A stretch of DNA of 23,162 bases, taken from positions 1 to 23,162 of IMG/VR virus record IMGVR_UViG_3300037042_002341; one strand, written 5' to 3'. Shown here one piece after another: positions 1 through 6,572 of this stretch. Position numbers and translations under genes: made by a program. This DNA is from a virus. Numbering within the stretch: position 1 is the stretch's first letter; every line of letters starts with the position of its first letter. The notes under the pieces were generated by a model, which saw only the letters and a program-made list of their open reading frames with translations, was not told the origin of the DNA and did not search any database.

Positions 1-519
1 GGACTTACTGAACGTATGCGTATAACTAAAACTGGTAATACCTATACATCTAACTCCAAGTACTTTGGCATCAATACAGCACGTACTGATGATGTTGACT
101 CTACTAATCAGGCTGTATTATCACTTGGTGCAAAGAGTGCAATTGTTACTACTGATGATGGTGTTAACATAAAGTTCAACACAGCTTTCACCGGTCAGAA
201 CGTATCACTATCAAATGCAACTGCTGGTAAATTATCATTCGATGGTACTCAGATGCAGATGCAATTTGCTCCTGCAGTCACTGCTGGTAATCCACAAACT
301 TTCGTAACATCATTTGCGGTAACTGAAACTGTTGTAACCACAAGTAAACCACTAAATGCTGCTGAAGGTATAGGATCAACTAAACTTATACAATTTGCTG
401 ATAGTTTAGGTTTATATAGTGAAACTGTTAATGCTGGATATACTTCAATTGTATATGACAGTTATAAGATATTCTCGACGGAAAGTCTTTCCGTCGATGG
501 AACATTAGTGATATTGTAA
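1..519 (+). CDS. Tail fibre/tailspike protein, C-terminal part (5' end cut by window edge)
   Basis: The reading frame is open from base 1, so the gene starts upstream of the window. The 172 visible residues begin with G-L-T-E-R-M-R-I-T-K-T-G-N, close to the 'ERMRIT..GN' segment common near the C-terminus of phage tail fibres. The rest is rich in T, S, V, A and G with short beta-strand-like stretches and no cysteine, as expected of a trimeric fibre or spike end domain. It probably contacts the host receptor. The internal ATG at base 16 has no ribosome binding site, so it is not the start. A 10-bp perfect hairpin lies in the last codons. The next gene follows after 24 bases with its own AGGAG site. 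The family call rests on composition and context; the exact fold is not identified. Confidence 0.7.
   Translation, partial: GLTERMRITKTGNTYTSNSKYFGINTARTDDVDSTNQAVLSLGAKSAIVTTDDGVNIKFNTAFTGQNVSLSNATAGKLSFDGTQMQMQFAPAVTAGNPQTFVTSFAVTETVVTTSKPLNAAEGIGSTKLIQFADSLGLYSETVNAGYTSIVYDSYKIFSTESLSVDGTLVIL
475..497 (+). other. Perfect 10-bp hairpin at the end of the tail fibre gene
   Basis: TCGACGGAAA (475-484) and TTTCCGTCGA (488-497) pair perfectly around the three-base loop GTC. It lies inside the coding frame, 22 bases before the end of the gene. It is GC-richer than the surroundings and not followed by a T-run, so it is not a classical terminator. It could protect the 3' end of a processed mRNA or slow ribosomes before the stop. 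Confidence 0.6.
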
Positions 520-543
520 ATAGATTATAAAATAGGAGAATAT

Positions 544-1131
544 ATGGCTCAAATAGTATTAGCAGAAACAGCTTCGGCAGGTATTGCAACACCAAGTGCA
601 GCAAAAGTAGCATTATATGTTGATAATACTGCAGCACCTCAAGTAAAATTTAAAGACGATTCAGCAGCTGATATTCAGTTGGTTGATACTCGTAACACAG
701 CAACATTGTCAGCAAAGACATTCGTGGCTCCGGTACTTGGTGCAGCAACTGGTACATCATTACAGGTTACATCAACAATCTTATCTACTGGTGGTGGTAT
801 TGGTTATACAACTGGTGCAGGTGGTGCAGTAACTCAAGCTACATCAAAGGCAACAGCATTTACATTAAGTAAATTGACTGGTACAATTCAGTTCGCTGCT
901 GATGCATTAGCTTCACAGACTAGTGTTAACAGTACTTGGACAAATACATTCATTGGTGCTACTGATCTTATAGTATTCACACAGATTAGTGGTGGTACAC
1001 TTGGCGGATATAATATGGCTTGTTTACCTGCAGCAGGTAGTGCAACTGTTACTCTTCGCAATATAACTAGTGGATCTTTATCTGAGGCTCCAGTATTCAG
1101 ATATGCCATCATTAAATCAGTAATTGCATAA
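544..1131 (+). CDS. Tail-tip/fibre-like structural protein
   Basis: A 195-aa protein with strong site AGGAG five bases before ATG. The N-terminal third (residues about 1-60) carries a '..AKVALYVDNTAAPQVKFKDD' segment, which resembles short beta modules of phage tail or receptor-associated proteins. The rest (about 75-195) begins with G-I-G-Y-T-T-G-A-G-G-A-V-T-Q and ends with S-L-S-E-A-P-V-F-R-Y-A-I-I-K. This matches a pattern I associate with a widespread phage/prophage structural domain. It lies directly after a fibre C-terminus and overlaps the next gene by one base (TAATG). Role in receptor binding or as a fibre cap is inference. No catalytic motif is seen. Confidence 0.6.
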   Translation: MAQIVLAETASAGIATPSAAKVALYVDNTAAPQVKFKDDSAADIQLVDTRNTATLSAKTFVAPVLGAATGTSLQVTSTILSTGGGIGYTTGAGGAVTQATSKATAFTLSKLTGTIQFAADALASQTSVNSTWTNTFIGATDLIVFTQISGGTLGGYNMACLPAAGSATVTLRNITSGSLSEAPVFRYAIIKSVIA

Positions 1132-1580
1132 TGAAAGTACTTAAGATTGAGACACCTAATAAACTACGGACTAAACATCTGTATGGTAGATTCTATACCC
1201 TGACTGAGACTTACATCATAAGGGTTATTACTACTGAGGGTACTATAGTTGCTACACTACGTAAAGGCTGGGTGACTGACTTTCGTAGTGGGTCTTCAAT
1301 CATTGATGCTTTTATACCATGGAAAGGCTCTGATGAATATAATGCTGGTGTCTTATTTCATGATATGTGCTATAGTGGCTGGTTGAGTAGAGGGCTTGCA
1401 GATGAGATATTATATCAAGTATGTGTACCAGAGATAGGTAAGTTTAGATCTAAGTGCATGTATCAAGCTGTGCACTCTTTTGGTTCATCTCACTACTTCA
1501 ATCTAACTGATGCAATGCCTAACCCTTATTCACTTAATCGACAAAAAGAGTCATTAAGATGGGATTGTGAACAAGTATAA
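1131..1580 (+). CDS. DUF1353 family protein
   Basis: A 149-aa protein. Residues about 46-85 contain the DUF1353 pattern: 'GWVTDFRSGSS', then 'VLFHDMCYSG' with the conserved His-Asp pair, then an R-x-L-A-D-E-I segment. DUF1353 proteins occur in many tailed phages among tail-end and lysis genes; their biochemical function is unknown. The start overlaps the preceding stop (TAATG), so the two genes are translationally coupled. The next gene, a membrane protein, is 31 bases downstream. I see no signal peptide or membrane segment. Family membership is reasonably sure; a role near lysis or the virion is only inferred from position. Confidence 0.75.
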   Translation: MKVLKIETPNKLRTKHLYGRFYTLTETYIIRVITTEGTIVATLRKGWVTDFRSGSSIIDAFIPWKGSDEYNAGVLFHDMCYSGWLSRGLADEILYQVCVPEIGKFRSKCMYQAVHSFGSSHYFNLTDAMPNPYSLNRQKESLRWDCEQV

Positions 1581-1583
1581 ATA
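1576..1583 (+). promoter_or_regulatory. TATAAATA late-promoter-like octamer
   Basis: Exact TATAAATA, 28 bases before the ATG at 1612. It overlaps the stop codon of the DUF1353 gene. It belongs to the set at 8124, 12557, 14743, 18028 and 22009, all just upstream of a + strand gene. It is identical to the T4 late promoter core. No matching -35 element is seen. Confidence 0.5.
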
Positions 1584-1611
1584 AGTTTATAACATCAACC
1601 ATGGAGTGAAT

Positions 1612-1914
1612 ATGACCGCAAGAAAAGATGAACGTATAGAATTATCAGCAAGTAAAGGTGCACTCGCATGGGTCAAATGGGCTGTGGGAATATTAATATC
1701 ATGTGGATTAGTAGGTGGTGGTATTGCACAGGATAATAAACTTGATGATCGAGTAATCAAACTTGAAGAAACTGTCAATAATAACACCATTGAAATATCC
1801 GGTGCAAAGATTGATTTAAAAAACTATTCTGCTCAACTTGTTTCTATGAATGCAGACATTAAAGAGACTCGGGCCACAACACAACAAATTTTGCTTATAT
1901 TAACTAAACGATGA
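1612..1914 (+). CDS. Small one-helix membrane protein with coiled coil, holin candidate
   Basis: A 100-aa protein. ATG at 1612 is preferred over the in-frame GTG at 1606 because GGAG at 1603-1606 sits five bases before it. Residues 1-17 are charged and presumably cytoplasmic, about 18-38 form one hydrophobic helix with GG and GGG, and about 43-95 are polar with heptad-like spacing (coiled coil). A single-span N-in protein of this size next to tail genes could be a class III-like holin, a spanin component or a virion-associated membrane protein. No endolysin is visible nearby to confirm lysis. It is the last gene before a strong terminator. Confidence 0.6.
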   Translation: MTARKDERIELSASKGALAWVKWAVGILISCGLVGGGIAQDNKLDDRVIKLEETVNNNTIEISGAKIDLKNYSAQLVSMNADIKETRATTQQILLILTKR

Positions 1915-1945
1915 AAAAAAAGACCCAGTAATTTGGGTCCTTTCT
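1914..1945 (+). terminator. Bidirectional rho-independent terminator
   Basis: GACCCA (1922-1927), loop GTAATT, TGGGTC (1934-1939), preceded by AAAAAAA and followed by CTTTCTT. It lies between the end of a + strand gene (1914) and the end of a - strand gene (1946), so it serves convergent operons. Confidence 0.85.
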
Positions 1946-2086
1946 TCATTTTAACTTATCTAATTGTATTCGTAGTTTATTCAATGCTCGTTTGTCCTCC
2001 TCACTAATCTCACGACTTGGTGCATGTTGTGTTGTATACTTATTTAAAATCTTAAACATTTCTGTCTTTATCTCTGGTCTGTTCAT
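1946..2086 (-). CDS. Small charged protein, unknown (46 aa)
   Basis: This 46-residue frame starts with AAAGGAG six bases upstream and overlaps the stop of the preceding gene as ATGA. The protein is charged and predicted helical throughout (starts M-N-R-P-E-I-K-T-E-M-F, ends R-I-Q-L-D-K-L-K) with no cysteine and no membrane segment. It is the last gene of a minus-strand operon and ends at the terminator at 1922-1939. I do not recognise the family. The overlap plus ribosome site make it a credible gene despite its size. Confidence 0.65.
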   Translation of the reverse strand: MNRPEIKTEMFKILNKYTTQHAPSREISEEDKRALNKLRIQLDKLK

Positions 2087-2190
2087 TTTGTCTCCTTTGT
2101 GTAATCCTTTAATATACAGGCTATATGTTCTGGTGTTAATCTTCCATCTGCTGCAAATGGTATCGATAGTATCTCTTCAATAAAACTCAT
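2083..2190 (-). CDS. Small protein, unknown (35 aa)
   Basis: A 35-residue frame chained at both ends by 4-base ATGA overlaps. Its ATG overlaps the stop of the HNH gene upstream and its stop overlaps the start of the 46-aa gene downstream. It begins M-S-F-I-E-E-I-L-S-I-P and contains a helix-like T-P-E-H-I-A-C-I-L-K-D segment. No recognisable ribosome site precedes it, so it probably depends on coupled translation. Its last codons hold the AAAGGAG site of the next gene. Function unknown. Confidence 0.55.
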   Translation of the reverse strand: MSFIEEILSIPFAADGRLTPEHIACILKDYTKETK

Positions 2191-2753
2191 ACTATTATAA
2201 ACTCTATATTTTTATGTTTTGTTAGTTTTCTTTGTACAGCGCACCTTAAACTTAATAGATTTAACTCAAATTTCATAGCAGCTTCTTTAATAGTATATTT
2301 AGTGTTATCTACTATAATGTAACGTTTTGTTAATGCATTTCCCCTAGCAATACAAGTTTCAATTGGTTGTGGTTTACCTTTTAAAGATTTACTAATATTA
2401 GTTCGGTGCTCTTGTGTATGTTTCACACCAGTTAAAGTTTCTTTAATTTTTGTTTTAGTTTCTTCTGAAAGTGGTCCTCTTTTAATACCTTTCATTCTAT
2501 CACTACAAGCCTTTCTAAATTCATCAGACTTTTTAACACCCGCGGAATGTAGTCTTGAATGTTCAGATGCTGTCATACAACCTAAATTCAATGGGTGATT
2601 ATTACAAGGGTTTTCGTCCCAATGATGTACTACACAACCTGGAAACCACATTGTCCATGATTTAAATCTTTCTGCAACAAATTTATGAAAATGTGTATTT
2701 CTTTTTGGTGTAATAAACTGTTTATTTTCTATCATCTTTTCATATTTATTCAT
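2187..2753 (-). CDS. HNH homing endonuclease with NUMOD3 repeats
   Basis: A 188-aa free-standing HNH nuclease. The core is at residues 41-70: V-V-H-H-W-D-E-N-P with the tandem His, then N51/N52, then E-H-S-R-L-H as the last motif. Residues about 76-130 carry NUMOD3-type repeats (K-G-I-K-R-G-P-L-S-E-E-T-K-x-K-I, then T-G-V-K-H-T-Q-E-H, then L-K-G-K-P), which read the DNA site in this family. The C-terminus (145-185) has a NUMOD1-like helix-turn-helix (Y-T-I-K-E-A-A-M-K-F). Start and stop overlap the neighbouring genes by four bases (ATGA), so it was inserted cleanly into an existing operon. Its target is probably a nearby locus in related phages lacking it (inference). Confidence 0.85.
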   Translation of the reverse strand: MNKYEKMIENKQFITPKRNTHFHKFVAERFKSWTMWFPGCVVHHWDENPCNNHPLNLGCMTASEHSRLHSAGVKKSDEFRKACSDRMKGIKRGPLSEETKTKIKETLTGVKHTQEHRTNISKSLKGKPQPIETCIARGNALTKRYIIVDNTKYTIKEAAMKFELNLLSLRCAVQRKLTKHKNIEFIIV

Positions 2754-2956
2754 TTAATCCTCAGATATAATAAGTAGTCATTATAGGAGTCTACTGCAAC
2801 CCACGCATAATCAGCAAAACTCTTAACTTCGGTCTCATATAAAAAATCATTAACTTTAGCAGTCGCAAATATACGTCGTTGGTCAATTCTTGGGGTCACT
2901 TCAATTCTTATACCTGAAATTATCATGACATATTGGTTGTACTGTTCATTTTTCAT
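2750..2956 (-). CDS. Small protein, unknown (68 aa)
   Basis: The frame has two successive ATGs (2959 and 2956). The second gives the better distance (seven bases) to GGAG, which lies in the last codons of the upstream HNH gene. The protein has alternating hydrophobic residues (V-M-I-I-S-G-I-R-I-E-V-T-P) followed by a Y/D-rich C-terminus (D-Y-A-W-V-A-V-D-S-Y-N-D-Y), suggesting a small alpha/beta domain. No membrane segment, signal or metal motif is seen. It is flanked on both sides by HNH genes with overlapping ends and may be one of the original operon members the endonucleases surround. Family not recognised. Confidence 0.6.
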   Translation of the reverse strand: MKNEQYNQYVMIISGIRIEVTPRIDQRRIFATAKVNDFLYETEVKSFADYAWVAVDSYNDYLLYLRIK

Positions 2957-3389
2957 CATGCATCTCCTTTAGTTTCTTCAGTGATATACCAGTTGCTTTA
3001 TGTGCAGCTATTCTACTCTCATATGTGATACCATTAACAGTGTGTGGTATACATCTTACCTCATGAACTCGCTTGTAAAATGTAGACTTATTGATATTAT
3101 CACTATGGGAACACCACTCAAGGTTCCCTAATATATTGTTCAATGGGTTACTGTCGATATGATTCACCTCATTATAATTGTTTGGATTAGGAATATATGT
3201 TAGTGCCATCCAATAATGAACACCACGTACTTCAACCTTCTTCTTTACCTTACTATAAAGTGAAACCTGTGTATAGCCACAGTTATTTATTGATATCTTA
3301 CGTTTATATATCACCCCTTGTTTATTAGTACTAAATATCTCGCCAGACTCATTAATACTATATCGCGTAAATCCTGGTATAATCTTCAT
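2946..3389 (-). CDS. HNH homing endonuclease, NUMOD4 type
   Basis: A 147-aa protein from ATG 3389. A TTG at 3404 extends the frame, but the ATG overlaps the stop of a 23-aa leader (ATGA) and is preferred. Residues 1-50 form a NUMOD4-like region (I-P-G-F-T-R-Y-S-I-N-E-S-G-E-I-F-S). The HNH core follows: H58, N-H-I-D at 76-79, N84/N85, N-L-E-W at 89-92 and N98. Residues 115-140 hold a NUMOD1-like HTH (G-I-T-Y-E-S-R-I-A-A-H-K-A-T-G-I-S). Length is normal for the family. It nicks or cuts DNA and spreads its own gene. The GGAG of the next gene lies within its 3' end. Confidence 0.85.
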   Translation of the reverse strand: MKIIPGFTRYSINESGEIFSTNKQGVIYKRKISINNCGYTQVSLYSKVKKKVEVRGVHYWMALTYIPNPNNYNEVNHIDSNPLNNILGNLEWCSHSDNINKSTFYKRVHEVRCIPHTVNGITYESRIAAHKATGISLKKLKEMHDEK

Positions 3390-3457
3390 ACAGTGTGCTT
3401 CCAAAAACTTAAAGTTAACATATATAAATTCCGACGTGTCTTAAAATAAAATGTCAT
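3386..3457 (-). CDS. 23-aa leader peptide or gene remnant ahead of the HNH gene
   Basis: A 23-codon frame has an excellent ribosome site (CGGAGG, four bases before ATG) and its TGA overlaps the ATG of the HNH gene. The peptide starts M-T-F-Y-F-K-T-R-R-N and is hydrophobic and basic. Either it is a leader whose translation drives the HNH gene, which has a poor site of its own, or it is the N-terminal stub of a host gene replaced by the endonuclease. It is the first frame of the operon after the putative promoter at 3490-3497. Confidence 0.5.
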   Translation of the reverse strand: MTFYFKTRRNLYMLTLSFWKHTV

Positions 3458-3489
3458 AAATCCTCCGTTATTCTTTGTTTCTATACATT

Positions 3490-3497
3490 TATTTATA
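3490..3497 (-). promoter_or_regulatory. TATAAATA octamer upstream of the minus-strand HNH operon
   Basis: Read on the - strand this is exact TATAAATA, 32 bases before the ATG of the 23-aa leader. It matches the octamer placed before + strand late genes. On the same strand GTGACA lies further upstream, about 17 bases from a TTATAA, so an ordinary sigma70-type promoter is an alternative reading. Confidence 0.4.
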
Positions 3498-3553
3498 ATA
3501 GTTATAGTATTCTTATGTCACAGAATCGCCACAGAATTGTAAAGATTATGTAA

Positions 3554-3590
3554 AGAAAAAGAACACCATTGCTGATGTTCTTATTTTTAT
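3554..3590 (-). terminator. Rho-independent terminator of the replication operon
   Basis: AAGAACACC (3559-3567), loop ATTGCT, GATGTTCTT (3574-3582): a 9-bp stem with one G-T pair. Read on the - strand it is followed by TTTCTTT; read on the + strand by ATTTTTATTTT, so it may work both ways. It lies just past the stop of the small membrane protein gene (3587). Confidence 0.8.
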
Positions 3591-3724
3591 TTTATTAAGA
3601 TATAACTTAGTACTTTGCTTTTTATAGTACCTTTTTCTAATTCTTCTCTAAGCGTAACAATTGTACAAAGAAAAAGAAAAGGTAAACCAAAAAATACAAA
3701 TAAAATCCATAGTAAACTTGCCAT
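3587..3724 (-). CDS. Small membrane protein, unknown (45 aa)
   Basis: ATG at 3724 is preceded by AAGGAG with a six-base gap. Residues 3-23 are almost wholly hydrophobic (I-L-F-V-F-F-G-L-P-F-L-F-L), giving one transmembrane helix, followed by a charged tail with R-E-E-L-E-K. The gene ends just before the terminator at 3559-3582. A 189-base gap with an 18-base palindrome separates it from the preceding gene, so it may have its own promoter. Such one-helix phage proteins can be holin-like, superinfection-exclusion or host-takeover factors; the sequence does not decide. Family not recognised. Confidence 0.65.
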   Translation of the reverse strand: MASLLWILFVFFGLPFLFLCTIVTLREELEKGTIKSKVLSYILIK

Positions 3725-3751
3725 TATTAACTCCTTATTGTTATATATAAA

Positions 3752-3769
3752 ATATAGAAAATTCTATAT
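3752..3769 (-). promoter_or_regulatory. Palindrome and possible minus-strand promoter element
   Basis: ATATAGAA-AA-TTCTATAT is a perfect inverted repeat with a two-base centre. On the - strand the element reads TTTCTATATT, 27-36 bases before the ATG of the membrane protein. The same ten bases occur at 6808-6817, 23-32 bases before the HTH gene. It could be a -10-like promoter element or an operator. The remainder of 3770-3913 is AT-rich with no gene I can support. Confidence 0.35.
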
Positions 3770-3913
3770 AATTTAGTAACTTTTTGTTAAAAAATAAGTG
3801 AAATATTTTGTAAATCTATCAACATTTTATAAACTTTTAACCAAAACATACTCATTTATTGACTCTAACCCACAAAGTTTGTACTGATGAACTGAATTGA
3901 CTGACTTTGTGAA

Positions 3914-4075
3914 CTAATGAACTCGATCACCATCATAAACTTTAGCTATTGCAGTGAGTTCTAATATATTTAAATCAATCTTAAGCTTGACCTCTGAGAT
4001 AAAACCTTTATATTTCTCTTTATATGGTGCAACATCAAGAAAATATGGTTGATATTGTGGATATATTAATTTCAT
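3914..4075 (-). CDS. Small protein, unknown (53 aa), end of the primase operon
   Basis: A 53-residue frame whose ATG overlaps the primase stop (ATGA). GGAG lies in the primase C-terminal codons, five bases upstream. The protein begins M-K-L-I-Y-P-Q-Y-Q-P-Y-F and continues with alternating charged and hydrophobic residues (L-K-I-D-L-N-I-L-E-L-T-A-I-A-K-V-Y), compatible with a small alpha/beta or helical domain. No cysteines and no membrane span. Its tight coupling to the primase suggests a replication accessory role, but this is inference from position only. Confidence 0.65.
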   Translation of the reverse strand: MKLIYPQYQPYFLDVAPYKEKYKGFISEVKLKIDLNILELTAIAKVYDGDRVH

Positions 4076-4920
4076 TTCTTCTCCGCTATACTATCCCATT
4101 TTCTTGTTAATTCTTGTTCAGACCAGTGTTCGCTTCTAGCTTTTGACCATATTAAGTTCTTTGTCTCTTCATCTTTATAAACTTTACATAATCTAAAGCA
4201 CTGAAATAATCCTATCTCACTCCATTTGTTTCCACCTGAAGATTTAAAAGGTGTGTTAAGCCACTCATTAACTGTCTTCTCACCAAGTGGTGTACGGAAT
4301 TTATAATTTCTTACACACACAGATCCACCAGTCATTGCTCTTTGTGGTTTATTATCTGCTATTAACTTATCCATTATTAATTTCTTAAATAATTTAACAA
4401 ACGGATCTAATGAAAACTTTTTACCTTTATTATAATGACTAAAATATTTACCATTAGGATTAATAGCTGGTGCATAATAACCTTGTACTTTCATAGTATT
4501 AGAATCAATACCATTAAATATCTTCTGTGTTAATACTAATTTCTTCATCATTGAATTACACCACATAGATGCAGGATATTCTTTATCTAATGGCAAAACT
4601 ATTCTAAACTTCTGTGCACAATTTACGGCATTATTGTATGAAGTATAGAAGAAAAATTCATAATCTTTAAAGTTCTGAATAGCTTCTTTATAACCAACTG
4701 AATCATCATAGTCTAGAAATAAAACATCAAACACTTGTACATTGGTTTCGTGACGACGACCCGGGATATCTTTAACTTTAAAAGGGAATAGGTAAGGTAA
4801 TTTTAATTTTTCTAAACCAACAACTGGACTCTCAATCATACATAGTAAATCTTCTGTAGTATATGATTGGTTTTCAACAATTGTATTAACTTCATGACTT
4901 TCTAATATTTGAATATGCAT
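4072..4920 (-). CDS. DNA primase, archaeo-eukaryotic (AEP/PrimPol-like) catalytic domain
   Basis: A 282-aa protein. Residues 64-73 (F-D-V-L-F-L-D-Y-D-D) fit the metal-binding D-x-D motif I of AEP primases. Then Y-T-S-Y-N-N (92-97) and K-F-R-I-V-L-P-L-D (104-112) match the segment typical of phage PrimPol proteins, and N-G-I-D (136-139) with G-Y-Y-A-P (147-151) follow. The C-terminal 80 residues hold W-S-E repeats of helical type (P-F-K-S-S-G-G-N-K-W-S-E) and may be a helicase-binding or PriCT-like region. It would make primers at the fork. The helicase gene ends seven bases upstream, so both are made from one mRNA; in many related phages these two domains are fused in one protein. Confidence 0.7.
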   Translation of the reverse strand: MHIQILESHEVNTIVENQSYTTEDLLCMIESPVVGLEKLKLPYLFPFKVKDIPGRRHETNVQVFDVLFLDYDDSVGYKEAIQNFKDYEFFFYTSYNNAVNCAQKFRIVLPLDKEYPASMWCNSMMKKLVLTQKIFNGIDSNTMKVQGYYAPAINPNGKYFSHYNKGKKFSLDPFVKLFKKLIMDKLIADNKPQRAMTGGSVCVRNYKFRTPLGEKTVNEWLNTPFKSSGGNKWSEIGLFQCFRLCKVYKDEETKNLIWSKARSEHWSEQELTRKWDSIAEKK

Positions 4921-4927
4921 ATAATCC

Positions 4928-6520
4928 TCAGGTGAAATCTACTTGTTTGATGTTTCTTTTAAATGGTTTGATCTCTTCTTCAACATCAAGATTAATCTTA
5001 GTATCTGAAAGCTTAATATCTTTAAGAGTGGTTTGACCTAAACATAAATCTTCATACCAATAATCATACATTGTTGGTAATCTATACCACTGTGTATTAT
5101 TACTATTGGTTTTCTTTATATCATAATTATTTGAATCTATAATAGTATGTAAACCAACTTTAAAATTCTCTAATTGAACTGGCATCTGTTTATTCTCTGA
5201 ACAATATTTCTTATAAAGATTATATAATTGCTGTGATCTAATCTTTTGAATAGAAGGTGCTTTCCAATTAAATAAATCTTCAAACATTTTATTAAGAATA
5301 TCACCAGAGCTTAAACAACTTTGAACAAATAACTTTTGCTTTTCATTAACCTCTGGATTATAATATCCATCTGCTTTAGTCTCATCAATATTTTTCCACA
5401 TTGATAACCAGGCTTCTCCATCTTTTTGAAATTCTGGTGTCTTTGTAATTTCTGGTCTAACTTTGGTTTTAAGAATAAGTTCAACAAAACGACGATTACC
5501 AGTGTTATCTTTAATAAATTGTGCAATTGGACGATTAGATGTACCAATACCTGTAGCAAGTTTTCTTACATTTGTTGATGCATTTGTTCCCATTGGACGA
5601 TATGTCATATTAGGAGATGTAACCCACTTCTTCAATTCTTCAATTTGTGAACGTTCAGCTCCAGCTAACTCATCAAAATCAAGAACTAAATTATTTGCAC
5701 TATCTAATGCAATGCTTCTTTCCTCAGTTATTGAACCCAAACCTGGATGAATAACAAACTTTGATAATGGTCCAGTTAAATAATTAATACTCCATGATTT
5801 ACCAATACCATGTGATAATGATCTTAGTACCATCAATATCTCAAAACGAACCTCGTAACCAAACATGTTACGCTTTACTAACCAAAGCCAATGTCTAAAC
5901 ATATCAAGCGATACATCAATATTCTCACATTCCATTGCAATAAGCCATTCTTTAAGATAATCACGGTCTTGTGGTTTATATTCCATTACTGATGATAAAG
6001 TCTTAAGCTCTGACATTCTTCTAGTAATCATGCGTTCATCAAACTTCTGACACATAAGTTCACGGTCAATAATTGGATTAAACATCTTTTTCTTCTGAAA
6101 ATAATTATAAAATGTTTTAATACTAAGAATTAATCCATTTGTGGATACTTCTTTAAGACCATAATCAAAACGTTCTTTTAACATGTCATCCCACTCTGGA
6201 GCATTTGTCATAACAAAATTACCATTCTTACCAATATCAAAACATGGATTAATCTTATCCCATGTTTCCTGTTCACTTAACATTGGAATAGATGATTCTT
6301 CACTAGCTGTGGTTTTTTGCTGTAATTCTAATTCTTTCATAAAATCAAATAATTCAACTGGTACATTTAATCCAGTTATTACTTTAACCATTGAATCTGA
6401 AATCTTCTTACCATCAAATTTAAATATTACTTCTGATTTGGTAAGAATTGTAGTTAATCCTTTTTCTTTTGTTGTTCTAATAAAATCGTTTAATTCTAAG
6501 ATATTATCAAAATTTTCCAT
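4928..6520 (-). CDS. Replicative helicase, SF3/VirE-like AAA+ ATPase
   Basis: A 530-aa protein from ATG 6520, which has GAGG five bases upstream. The frame extends to an ATG at 6580, but that one lies within a hairpin and lacks a site. Residues 1-200 have no recognised motif. The AAA+ core runs from about 225 to 350: Walker A H-G-I-G-K-S (237-242), Walker B N-L-V-L-D-F-D-E (277-284), sensor G-T-S-N-R-P (326-331) and D-N-T-G-N-R-R-F (338-345), the last typical of VirE/DUF5906-type phage helicases. The C-terminal region (about 410-500) looks like a winged-helix origin or DNA-binding part (inference). It unwinds DNA together with the primase encoded next. The candidate origin lies 430 bases upstream. 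Confidence 0.8.
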   Translation of the reverse strand: MENFDNILELNDFIRTTKEKGLTTILTKSEVIFKFDGKKISDSMVKVITGLNVPVELFDFMKELELQQKTTASEESSIPMLSEQETWDKINPCFDIGKNGNFVMTNAPEWDDMLKERFDYGLKEVSTNGLILSIKTFYNYFQKKKMFNPIIDRELMCQKFDERMITRRMSELKTLSSVMEYKPQDRDYLKEWLIAMECENIDVSLDMFRHWLWLVKRNMFGYEVRFEILMVLRSLSHGIGKSWSINYLTGPLSKFVIHPGLGSITEERSIALDSANNLVLDFDELAGAERSQIEELKKWVTSPNMTYRPMGTNASTNVRKLATGIGTSNRPIAQFIKDNTGNRRFVELILKTKVRPEITKTPEFQKDGEAWLSMWKNIDETKADGYYNPEVNEKQKLFVQSCLSSGDILNKMFEDLFNWKAPSIQKIRSQQLYNLYKKYCSENKQMPVQLENFKVGLHTIIDSNNYDIKKTNSNNTQWYRLPTMYDYWYEDLCLGQTTLKDIKLSDTKINLDVEEEIKPFKRNIKQVDFT

Positions 6521-6572
6521 TGTAGCCTCTATAAATATAATTGTTAAATTAGTAAGAATCCTCCGTTTAATT

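Noticed and set aside
1131-1914. Lysis cassette formed by the DUF1353 gene and the membrane protein.
   Set aside because: No peptidoglycan hydrolase motif is visible in either or nearby, so only a holin candidate is stated.
3780-3858. 22-codon minus-strand frame in the gap between the 53-aa and 45-aa genes.
   Set aside because: No ribosome binding site and no overlap with neighbours; not supported as a gene.
3871-3913. CACAAAGT...ACTTTGTG inverted repeat with a 25-base loop after the 53-aa gene.
   Set aside because: The stem is short, the loop long and no T-run follows in either direction, so I do not call a terminator.
6530-6537. TATAAATA on the + strand upstream of the helicase start.
   Set aside because: It points away from the helicase gene and no + strand gene follows, so it is probably chance in AT-rich DNA and was left out of the promoter set.
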